Of a stretch of DNA of 64,000 nt, positions 30,163-38,003 are shown piece after piece. The position numbers and the translations under genes are program-made. The notes beneath the pieces were generated by a model. The model worked only from the letters and a program-made list of their open reading frames with translations. It had not been told where the DNA came from and made no database searches. The DNA is taken from NCBI RefSeq assembly GCF_003576475.1, contig NZ_QWGR01000016.1:62001-126000 (forward strand), written 5' to 3'. Within the stretch, counting starts at the first letter, position 1. Each line of letters starts with the position of its first letter. Source of the stretch: Maribellus luteus. Lineage in GTDB: Bacteria > Bacteroidota > Bacteroidia > Bacteroidales > Prolixibacteraceae.

Positions 30163-31914
30163 ATGGATACAATCAATCTTACAATCGATCATAAACCTGT
30201 GGTGGTGAAAAAAGGCACCACTATTTTGGAGGCAGCGTCGGGCATCGGCATCGATATTCCTACGCTTTGCCATATGAAACTGGAAGATCTGAATATTGAA
30301 AACAAACCCGGAGGCTGTCGTATTTGTGTGGTAGAGGTAAACGGACGTCGAAACCTGGCGCCGGCCTGCTGCACCGAGGCAAACGACGGAATGGAAGTGA
30401 ATACCCACTCAATGCGCGTAATTAATGCACGTCGCACGGTTATGGAGCTCATTCTTTCCGATCACCCCTTTGATTGCCTGGTTTGTGCCAAATCCGGAAA
30501 CTGCGACTTGCAGGACATGGCGCACCGTCTTGGTATTCGCGAAATTCATTACAAAGGTGAACAGTCAACATACCGCGAAGACACTTCTCCGGCGATTATT
30601 CGCGAAGTGGATAAATGTATTATGTGCCGCCGTTGTGAAACCATGTGTAACGAAGTGCAGACCGTAGGTGTTCTTTCTGCGATCAACCGTGGTTTTCAGT
30701 CGGTTGTTTCTCCCGCATTTGAGATGAACCTTGACCACTCAGTTTGTACGTATTGCGGACAGTGTGTAGCGGTTTGTCCGACCGGAGCGCTCACCGAAGT
30801 AGACGAAACAGGAAAAGTGATTCGCGCACTTTCTGATCCCACTAAAACCGTGATTGTGCAAACAGCTCCGGCTGTGCGTGCTGCACTGGGCGAGGAGTTT
30901 GGAATGGAAGCCGGAACACTGGTAACCGGTAAACTGGTGGCCGCCCTGAAACGACTTGGTTTTGATTATGTTTTTGATACCGACTTTGCAGCCGACCTTA
31001 CCATTATGGAAGAAGGCACAGAATTGCTGACCAGGCTTCAAAAACACCTTGATGGAGATAAGGACGTAAAATTGCCCATACTGACTTCGTGTTGCCCGGC
31101 CTGGGTAAAATTCTTTGAACATCAGTTCCCCGAAATGAAGGACATTCCTTCTACCGCCCGCTCGCCACAGCAAATGTTTGGTGCCATTGCCAAAACGTAT
31201 TTGGCCGATAAACTGGGGGTTAAACGCGAAGACCTGGTGGTGGTTTCCATTATGCCGTGCGTAGCTAAAAAGTACGAATGCGGTCGCGACGAATTCAAAA
31301 CAAATGATAATCCGGATGTGGATTATGCGATTACAACCCGGGAGTTGGGAGCTTTGATCAAATTATCGAGCATCGATTTTAAAGCCCTGCCAAACGAGGA
31401 CTTCGATCATCCGCTGGGTGAATCGAGCGGTGCCGGTGTTATTTTTGGTACCACCGGAGGTGTGATCGAAGCAGCAGTTCGTACAGCCTACGAGGTGCAT
31501 ACCCAAAAAGAGCTTCCGCGCCTTGATTTTGACGAGTTACGCGGTATGGAAGGTATTCGCGAAGCTACGATCGACTTTAACGGTTTACCCATCAAAATAG
31601 GTATTGCGCACGGACTGGGAAATGCCCGCAAACTGCTGGAAGATATTCAGGCAGGGAAAAGTGAGTTCCACGCCATTGAAATTATGAGTTGCCCCGGCGG
31701 ATGTATTGGTGGCGGTGGTCAGCCCTACCATCACGGAAATGCCGATGTGCTGAAAAAACGCCAGATGGCTCTCTATACCGAAGACCGGAACAAAACCATC
31801 CGCAAGTCGCACGAGAATCCATACATCGTGAAGCTTTACGAAGAGTTCCTGGGAAAGCCGATGAGTGAAAAAGCACATCATTTATTGCATACAGAATACT
31901 TTGACAGGACATAA
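30163..31914 (+). CDS. hydA: [FeFe]-hydrogenase catalytic subunit
   Basis: This 583-residue enzyme contains the H-cluster. The N-terminus has a plant-type [2Fe-2S] domain, then a His/Cys cluster motif (HPFDCLVCAKSGNC) and two [4Fe-4S] motifs (CIMCRRCETMC and CTYCGQCVAVC). The H-cluster loops are complete: LTSCCPAW, IMPCVAKK and MSCPGGCIGGGGQP. A short small-subunit-like C-terminal domain (about 520-583) follows. It is therefore a catalytic, modular M3-type enzyme. The maturation genes hydE, hydF and hydG are not in this window and must be elsewhere for activity. Confidence 0.96.
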   Translation: MDTINLTIDHKPVVVKKGTTILEAASGIGIDIPTLCHMKLEDLNIENKPGGCRICVVEVNGRRNLAPACCTEANDGMEVNTHSMRVINARRTVMELILSDHPFDCLVCAKSGNCDLQDMAHRLGIREIHYKGEQSTYREDTSPAIIREVDKCIMCRRCETMCNEVQTVGVLSAINRGFQSVVSPAFEMNLDHSVCTYCGQCVAVCPTGALTEVDETGKVIRALSDPTKTVIVQTAPAVRAALGEEFGMEAGTLVTGKLVAALKRLGFDYVFDTDFAADLTIMEEGTELLTRLQKHLDGDKDVKLPILTSCCPAWVKFFEHQFPEMKDIPSTARSPQQMFGAIAKTYLADKLGVKREDLVVVSIMPCVAKKYECGRDEFKTNDNPDVDYAITTRELGALIKLSSIDFKALPNEDFDHPLGESSGAGVIFGTTGGVIEAAVRTAYEVHTQKELPRLDFDELRGMEGIREATIDFNGLPIKIGIAHGLGNARKLLEDIQAGKSEFHAIEIMSCPGGCIGGGGQPYHHGNADVLKKRQMALYTEDRNKTIRKSHENPYIVKLYEEFLGKPMSEKAHHLLHTEYFDRT

Positions 31915-31966
31915 CAATGCATGAATGCGGGAATGATTAAATGCTTTAATTTTAAAATCAGAGAAA

Positions 31967-32473
31967 ATGCCAAAAATAAAATTAGCAGAACATACCATTG
32001 AACTCATCAAAACGATTTGTGCTGAGTTTGGGAACAAGGAAAGTGAATTGATCAATGTTTTACACAAGGTACAGGGAGAGCTGGGTTATTTGCCGGCCGA
32101 AGTACAGGAAGTGATTGCCAAAGAACTGAAAGCTTCTGTGGCAAAAGTATACGGGGTAGTTACTTTTTACAGCTTCTTTACCATGATTCCGCAGGGCGAA
32201 CACCCGATTTCCATTTGCATGGGAACAGCGTGTTATGTACGCGGTGCCGAGCAGGTGCTGAGCGAATTCAAACGCCAGTTAAAAGTGGAAGTAGGTGAGT
32301 CGACTGAGGACGGGATGTTTTCGATCAATTGCCTGCGTTGTGTAGGTGCCTGCGGACTGGCTCCTGTAGTGACCGTTGGCGAAAAAGTGTACGGCCGTGT
32401 TGCTCCGACGGATGTCAAGAAGATCATTGCTGAATACCGCGATGGTTGTACCTCCGACAGCAAAACAGCTTAA
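31967..32473 (+). CDS. hydC: NADH-linked [FeFe]-hydrogenase, gamma subunit (NuoE-like)
   Basis: The protein has 168 residues and the NuoE fold: a helical N-terminus and a thioredoxin-like [2Fe-2S] domain. The four cysteines are in CMGTACYVRG and NCLRCVGACGLAP. GVVTFYSFFTMIPQGEHPI is typical of the family. It completes a HydABC set, the last gene before a strong terminator. The order B-A-C is unusual compared with the C-B-A order I recall in some Clostridia. Confidence 0.93.
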   Translation: MPKIKLAEHTIELIKTICAEFGNKESELINVLHKVQGELGYLPAEVQEVIAKELKASVAKVYGVVTFYSFFTMIPQGEHPISICMGTACYVRGAEQVLSEFKRQLKVEVGESTEDGMFSINCLRCVGACGLAPVVTVGEKVYGRVAPTDVKKIIAEYRDGCTSDSKTA

Positions 32474-32496
32474 TCAGTATAACAAGCAAATACAAA

Positions 32497-32528
32497 AAAT
32501 CCCTTCGGTTAATCCGGAGGGATTTTTT
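32497..32528. terminator. Bidirectional terminator at the end of the hydrogenase operon
   Basis: The inverted repeat aatccctTCGG / CCGgagggatt has a 5-nt loop and a T-run on the right, with A-rich sequence on the left. It lies between convergent genes: hydC ends 23 nt to the left and the alpha/beta hydrolase ends at 32531. Confidence 0.85.
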
Positions 32529-32530
32529 GT

Positions 32531-33310
32531 TTATCCTGAAATGCTTTTGATAAAGCGAATGGAATGTTCGTTGAAAATGTCGGGCTGATCGATGTTGCAA
32601 ACATGCCCGCTGTTGCTGATCACTTCGAGCCGCGAATTAAAATGTTGTTTTACCAGGTTCGAAACCATTGGCAGAAACATATGGTCGCGGTCGCCCATAA
32701 TGTAAAGTACCGGAGCCGAAGCTTCCTTCATCAGAAATTCCTGCAAATTCAGCTTGATTTCAGAAGACATCCGCAGCCATTTTCTGAATTCTTTTTCACC
32801 CAAACGAACCGCCTCTTTTATAAATAATTTTCTCGATTCAATGTCCTTTTTGTAAGGAATCAGGATCCAGGCATTGATTCTATACAGCCACATGTACGGA
32901 ATAATCGAATTCAGCAATTTGGCCACGTTCAGCAATACCTTTATCCGCGAATTAAACTGAATAACTGCACCGCCTAAGATAATCGATTCGGCGCGTCCGG
33001 GAGCCAGCTTGTCCATGGCCCGGATAACGATGCAACCCAGCGATATCCCAACAAGATGTGCTTTCTGAACCTGCAGGTGATCCATGGTTTTGATCACGTC
33101 CAGAGCAATCTCATCGAATTTGTAGATCTCTTCCTGCGTATATTCTTTTTTTGATTTTCCGTGACCACGCAAATCTACCAACAACACATTAAAGTGCTTC
33201 TTGAATTCACGCAGCTGTCTAAACCACACTACGTTACTTCCTCCCGCCCCGTGGATAAAAACGACCCACGTTTGCGAAGACTTATGCCGGAATGTTTTAT
33301 GATATAACAT
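32531..33310 (-). CDS. Alpha/beta hydrolase
   Basis: This 259-residue protein has the alpha/beta-hydrolase fold. The oxyanion motif is VFIHGAGGSNVVW, the nucleophile is Ser90 in VGISLG, the acid is Asp in YIMGDRDHMF and the base is His in SNSGHVCNID. Its C-terminal residues are close to the terminator stem. There is no signal peptide, so it is cytoplasmic. The substrate is unknown. Confidence 0.86.
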   Translation of the reverse strand: MLYHKTFRHKSSQTWVVFIHGAGGSNVVWFRQLREFKKHFNVLLVDLRGHGKSKKEYTQEEIYKFDEIALDVIKTMDHLQVQKAHLVGISLGCIVIRAMDKLAPGRAESIILGGAVIQFNSRIKVLLNVAKLLNSIIPYMWLYRINAWILIPYKKDIESRKLFIKEAVRLGEKEFRKWLRMSSEIKLNLQEFLMKEASAPVLYIMGDRDHMFLPMVSNLVKQHFNSRLEVISNSGHVCNIDQPDIFNEHSIRFIKSISG

Positions 33311-33366
33311 GGCACAAATGTAGAATTTATTTAAGAACGAACTTCCAGCCTAATTGTTGAATAATG

Positions 33367-34524
33367 TTAATTGCTTGCTAACTTAAAGTCGGGGACATAT
33401 AAGGCGCGGTGTGTTTCGGCCAGCATCTCTTTTAACGGAAGGTTGGAAGGAACTTTGGTGCAGTCGATTTTAGCAATGTTCTCACGGGTGGGAAAAACAC
33501 CCGGAAACCAATGGCTTTTTTGTTCAAAAATCTTGTAGCGGTATTGGGCATATTCCTTCATGTCGTAGCATTTCCAGAGCTTTCGTAAGCGAAGGACCTG
33601 TGGAATATTAATCTCGGAGGGATCGTTTTGCAGGTCGTAGCCCTCGTAGCCGGCAAAGGGATCGTCGTTGACAAAACTATCGAGTCGCAGCTTAATGTTT
33701 TCTTCCAGCGGTGACCACGGAAGAGCGAAAGGAAAGATACCTTTCATTTCCTCAAAATGTTCGCTTTCCGTCATTCCAAACGAAAGGGTATGAACAGCCG
33801 GATTTTGCAAACAAAACCTTGCATTCCACTGAATGGGAGTAAGGGGAGAAGTGGCGTTTCTTACCTTTTCCGGCGCTTTAAAAAGCTGTCCTCCCTTGTC
33901 GTTGGGCGAGATAATAAACACGCCCATATCGTTTGCCTGTGCCATGTTTACAGCAGCCAGGTTCCGCTGATCAAAATAGTAGTAATGAAGATTGACAAAT
34001 TCAAACAAGCCAGACTCAATAGCCCGGATGATCACGTGCAACGGAGCGTGTGTGCTAAATCCCACATGGCGGATAATGCCCTCTTCTTTTAGTTTCAGCA
34101 ACTCTTCCACTGCACCTCCCGGCTTGCAGCTTTGCTCAAAAAGTTCCTGTGTATTCAGGCCGTGCCAGCCATAAAAATCAAGATAATCGGTTTGCAGGTC
34201 TTTTAGCTGGGTTTCAACCTGCTTTCTGGTATCACTGGCCGTCAGTGGGTTTCCCTTTGTCATCAGGTGGTACGATGAACGTGGCACCGAGAGCTCTTCG
34301 TTCAGCACTTTTCCGTAAACCGTTTCGCTTTTTTTATAGCCCCAGGCGGTTTCAATATGGTTCATCCCGGCGTCAAACGCATGACGCACCACGTTCAGGC
34401 ACTGCTCCAGCGTATCTTTCGGAATTTCGTTCCGGGGCTCATCCCAGCCGTGTTTAAAGCGCATTCCTCCCAAGGTAATAACGCTCAGGTGTTTCTCTGT
34501 TTTGCCGAAACGCCGGTATTCCAT
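33367..34524 (-). CDS. Aldo/keto reductase
   Basis: This 385-residue protein starts at MEYRRFGKT (ATG at 34524). An upstream ATG at 34554 is possible. The TIM-barrel catalytic residues are in HIETAWGYKKSE, with Tyr in AWGY, Lys in MTKGN and His in GWHGL. Most aldo/keto reductases have Asp where this has Glu (HIETAW), a change found in one subfamily. The C-terminal 100 residues form an extension without a cysteine-cluster motif. It should reduce carbonyls using NADPH, and the substrate is unknown. Confidence 0.83.
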   Translation of the reverse strand: MEYRRFGKTEKHLSVITLGGMRFKHGWDEPRNEIPKDTLEQCLNVVRHAFDAGMNHIETAWGYKKSETVYGKVLNEELSVPRSSYHLMTKGNPLTASDTRKQVETQLKDLQTDYLDFYGWHGLNTQELFEQSCKPGGAVEELLKLKEEGIIRHVGFSTHAPLHVIIRAIESGLFEFVNLHYYYFDQRNLAAVNMAQANDMGVFIISPNDKGGQLFKAPEKVRNATSPLTPIQWNARFCLQNPAVHTLSFGMTESEHFEEMKGIFPFALPWSPLEENIKLRLDSFVNDDPFAGYEGYDLQNDPSEINIPQVLRLRKLWKCYDMKEYAQYRYKIFEQKSHWFPGVFPTRENIAKIDCTKVPSNLPLKEMLAETHRALYVPDFKLASN

Positions 34525-34593
34525 TCCTTCTTTCTGATTCAGAATTGAAGTCATATGCTCATCATTTTCAACAAAGCTCTTTAAAAACCTCAA

Positions 34594-34851
34594 CAGAACT
34601 TAACAGGTGCCGGTAAAAATTGTTTGAGTTAATGTTCTGTTATTGTAAATCAAATAATTCCTCGGGGCTTGCCACGGGGAGCCTTATATTCTCCCCTGGA
34701 TTTCAGGGGAGATGTCATTCGTCTATTGACGGATGACAGAGGGGTGAAATAAAGAAAATTCGGTTTTTTAGCTTTTTTGCTGAAATTAAGTTGGTCCAAT
34801 ACTTTTTGACTTGCCTCGGAGATAGTCAACTTTAAGAATTTTCTTTATTGT
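34594..34851. repeat. Spacer holding a single two-hairpin element (34690-34747)
   Basis: No gene is seen. A 9-bp hairpin at 34690-34712 (arms tctcccctg / caggggaga) is followed by a 10-bp hairpin at 34714-34737 (arms gtcattcgtc / gacggatgac). The end, ggatgacagaggggtg, resembles the tail of the twelve hairpin modules at 43.5-55.4 kb, so this may be a distant single member of that family. Confidence 0.55.
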
Positions 34852-34886
34852 CCGAAAAAATAAAACCCGGAAATTTTCCGGGCTTT
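34852..34886 (-). terminator. Terminator after the S9 peptidase gene
   Basis: On the minus strand the inverted repeat gcccggaaa / tttccggg is followed by ttttattttttc. It lies just beyond the peptidase stop at 34898. Confidence 0.8.
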
Positions 34887-34897
34887 ACTGTTATCGC

Positions 34898-37318
34898 TTA
34901 TTTTTTGTTTTTTACGTATTTATCCAGCCATTCATTTTGCTCCCAAAGCATGTGAAGGATCGATTCGCGGGCGGCATACCCGTGACTTTCCTTGGGCAGC
35001 ATGACCAGGCGGACGGTTGCTCCCAGGCCTTTTAGCGCATTAAAATAACGCTCGCTCTGCAGGGGATAAGTTCCCGAGTTGTTGTCGGCCTCGCCATGTA
35101 TCAGTAAGAGCGGTGTTTTCATTTTATCGGCGTGCATAAAGGGCGACATGTTGTAATAGATTTCCGGCGCTTCCCAATAGGTGCGTTCTTCGCTTTGGAA
35201 ACCAAAAGGAGTAAGTGTGCGGTTGTAAGCGCCGCTTCTCGCAATTCCGGCAGCAAATAAATCGCAACGGGAAAGGAGGTTGGCGGTCATAAACGCGCCG
35301 TACGAATGGCCTCCCACAGCTACACGGTTACGGTCGATGTAACCAAGCTCGTCAACCGCGTCAATGGCGGCTTTGCCATTGGCAACCAGTTGTTTGATAA
35401 AAGTGTCGTTGGGTTCTTTATCGCCCTCCCCAACAATCGGGAAAGCGGCCCCGTCGAGGATGGCATAACCCTGTGTTACCCAGAAAATAACCGATCCGTA
35501 CCCGGGATAGGTAAAGGTATGGGGCGACGAAGTTACCTGCCCGGCAGTGGATTTGTCCTTGTATTCCCGCGGATAGGCCCAAAGAATCATTGGCAGCTTT
35601 TCTTTCTTCTCGCGGTCGTATCCGGCAGGCAGATACAGAGTTCCTGACAACTCAATTCCGTCGTCGCGTTTGTAGGTGATTACTTCTTTGTGAATTCCGT
35701 TTAAGCTTTCAATCGGGTTGGCAAAGAAAGTAAGTTGTTGTGGGGCAATCCGTCTTTTTGTGTTTCGGATGAAATAATTGGGGAAAGTAGTGCTGGCCTC
35801 CACGCGGGTGAGTAAAACGCCGCTTTTGGCATCCAAAACACGCGATATATTTTCAAGGGTTTCTTTGCCGTCGGCACGCCACAAACGCAGGTTTTCTTTT
35901 GACTTCAGGTCAAATTCATCAAAAAACGGACGGATCCCTTCCGGAGAATAACCGGTTCCGGTGAGGTAAACCTTGTTTTTGTTGAGGGTAAGCGTGTGTT
36001 GTCCCAATTCGTTTCTTTCGGTAACAAACGATCCCGGATCATTGTAACGGTCGTTCTCGTTGCGATCAAAAAGAATTTCAGGCTCTTGCGATGGGTTGGA
36101 TGGATTGAAGAGATAGGTTTTTGTGTTACGGGTATTCCACCAGCGATCGTAGGCAATCGCTATTTCGTCGCTTCCCCAGGTAATTCCGCGATAGCGTTGT
36201 TGGGTTTTTAGAATGGAAACGGGCTCGCCGTCAAAAGGCGCTTTCAAAGTGAATATTTCGTCGCGGAAAGGTACCTCGATGGCCGGATCGCCTTTGTCAA
36301 GTGCTTTCACGTAATACAGTTCGGCCGGTTTGTCAGAACGCCACCTCAAACTCCTGATCTCTTTTGTGGTAGCCATAAAACCCTGCGGACGAACTTCTTC
36401 GAGTGGTGTGTCGAGGACAAGCTTTATTTCGTTCCCGTTCTGGTCGTAAATGATTGTTTTTTGCGGAAAGCGGTCGAGTGTAACCAGGTAGGAAAAAGGC
36501 TTGTGAAGCGTCTCCACCATCACATAGACTCCATCGGGAGAAAAGTTAAAACCGGCGTACATGGCGGTTTCTTTCCAGAAGTCTTTTTTTCCGTTCAGGT
36601 CAACCGTATACAAAGTAGAACGAACCAGTTGTTCAAAATTAAATTCGTCGGCTTTGTCTTTCAGCAAATCCTGGTAGGTGCGGTTTTGAGCTTTGGTGCC
36701 GTCGCTCACTGAAACACTCGGGCCGGTAGGTACGGCGGTTGATTTATCGATCAAAGGCTGACGGTCGTCCGGAATAAATTTGACCAGCAATTTATCGCTG
36801 CTGTCAAACCATTCAAAAGGCGATCCAAGGTTGGCATTCAGGTTGGCCTCGCTCAGCTTTTTACAGGTGGCGCTTGCAATGTCGAGTACCCACAATTCCA
36901 CTCCTTTCGAAGTTGTATGCGTAAAAGCCATCTTTGTTTGATCGGGCGACCAGCTGAAGTTGGCTAAAACCGGTTTTTCGGGTAATCCGGAAACTGCTTT
37001 TTCTTCTCTGTCACCTACTTTCATCAGCGAAACGTTGGTGTAATAATTTGTTCTGCTGCCGATGTTGGTCACGGGGTTAATCCGCAGCCCGGCCAGGCGC
37101 AGTTCGGTTTCCGAGAGTTCTGCAATCGTTTTAAAGCGGCTTCTGTTCAGCAGTACAATGTTTTCATTTTTGTAATCAAAGATGGGAGTGGGAACTCCGG
37201 GAGCATCAACCAGTTCAAGGATTTCCTTTGGCGGTTCCTGGTAGCTAATGTCTACCTGGGCAAAAGCGTTGCCAAAAACGATGGCAACAATCAATGTGAT
37301 AAGTGCAGTTTTTCTCAT
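34898..37318 (-). CDS. Secreted S9 family peptidase (glutamyl-endopeptidase-like)
   Basis: This 806-residue protein has a signal peptide (MRKTALITLIVAIVFGNAFAQ). A beta-propeller (about 30-560) caps the C-terminal alpha/beta-hydrolase domain. The catalytic triad is Ser672 in GGHSYGAF, Asp745 in HGEADNN and His779 in KESHGY. The overall layout, including the VDISYQEPPKEILELVDAP start, is like the S9 glutamyl-type endopeptidases. It should cleave peptides in the periplasm or outside. Together with the truncated gene at the left edge this makes two S9 enzymes in 64 kb. Confidence 0.9.
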   Translation of the reverse strand: MRKTALITLIVAIVFGNAFAQVDISYQEPPKEILELVDAPGVPTPIFDYKNENIVLLNRSRFKTIAELSETELRLAGLRINPVTNIGSRTNYYTNVSLMKVGDREEKAVSGLPEKPVLANFSWSPDQTKMAFTHTTSKGVELWVLDIASATCKKLSEANLNANLGSPFEWFDSSDKLLVKFIPDDRQPLIDKSTAVPTGPSVSVSDGTKAQNRTYQDLLKDKADEFNFEQLVRSTLYTVDLNGKKDFWKETAMYAGFNFSPDGVYVMVETLHKPFSYLVTLDRFPQKTIIYDQNGNEIKLVLDTPLEEVRPQGFMATTKEIRSLRWRSDKPAELYYVKALDKGDPAIEVPFRDEIFTLKAPFDGEPVSILKTQQRYRGITWGSDEIAIAYDRWWNTRNTKTYLFNPSNPSQEPEILFDRNENDRYNDPGSFVTERNELGQHTLTLNKNKVYLTGTGYSPEGIRPFFDEFDLKSKENLRLWRADGKETLENISRVLDAKSGVLLTRVEASTTFPNYFIRNTKRRIAPQQLTFFANPIESLNGIHKEVITYKRDDGIELSGTLYLPAGYDREKKEKLPMILWAYPREYKDKSTAGQVTSSPHTFTYPGYGSVIFWVTQGYAILDGAAFPIVGEGDKEPNDTFIKQLVANGKAAIDAVDELGYIDRNRVAVGGHSYGAFMTANLLSRCDLFAAGIARSGAYNRTLTPFGFQSEERTYWEAPEIYYNMSPFMHADKMKTPLLLIHGEADNNSGTYPLQSERYFNALKGLGATVRLVMLPKESHGYAARESILHMLWEQNEWLDKYVKNKK

Positions 37319-38003
37319 TTAATTGAATAGTATGAATTAAACTTAGGATGTAACTCACGAATTTATAAAATTCATCGGGGAAAACGTTTTTTTCAGTTGC
37401 TTAGTTTGATTGAGTAAGGTATCAGAAAAGAGATTTCACCGCAAACCGAAGAGAATGAAGCACAGTATTTTTTTGTAATTCCGGGAGCTTGCTGCTACTT
37501 CTGTTGAATTATAAAGCAGGAAAAGAAAACCGTTCTTTAGGCTGAAAGCGGCTCATTTGAAGAAAAAAATCCCATACTGGGAAAGCGAAAATTTCTGGCA
37601 TCGTGTTAATGTTTTGTTTTTCAGTGTTTTGTGTTTTTTGGCCTGGTAGTTGCTTTTTAAGCATCAAGCGACAAAGAATAACAGGGTAGAGCGACTTCTA
37701 CAACATGGTTGGTTTTATATTTAGGGTTTGTAAAATATCAATCATCTTTCAAAAAGCGTCACAGCGTTCTACCTGACTTTAGAAATAAAAAAACCGTTCG
37801 GCCTCGAACGGTTTTTTATTTTGGGTTCTACTTCAAAAAGCGTCACCACAAAGCTTCTACAACTTTGTTGGTAAAATAAATATATTATAATTGAAATGCG
37901 TCCTTCTATAATAAAGTCCGGTTCCGGGTTAAAAGGTAACCTGTTTGCCGGTAATTTATTCTCGTTTTAAATAGCTGTCGCCTCGTACAAGTGCTGTTTT
38001 TAC
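37319..38003. repeat. 685-nt gene-free spacer with nested direct repeats around a hairpin
   Basis: The 15-mer ttcaaaaagcgtcac occurs at 37748-37762 and 37832-37846, on either side of a terminator-like hairpin at 37787-37818. Outside these lie two copies of cttctacaac....gttgg, at 37695-37712 and 37854-37871, each a small palindrome. I see no coding frame. The layout looks like an inserted or duplicated element, or a non-coding RNA gene. Confidence 0.55.
37787..37818. terminator. Hairpin with T-runs on both sides
   Basis: The arms aaaaaaccgttcg / cgaacggtttttt are perfect, with a 4-nt loop, so it can end transcription in either direction. The core ccgttc is shared with the transposase-linked palindromes at 54-62 kb, which may be chance. 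Confidence 0.7.
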
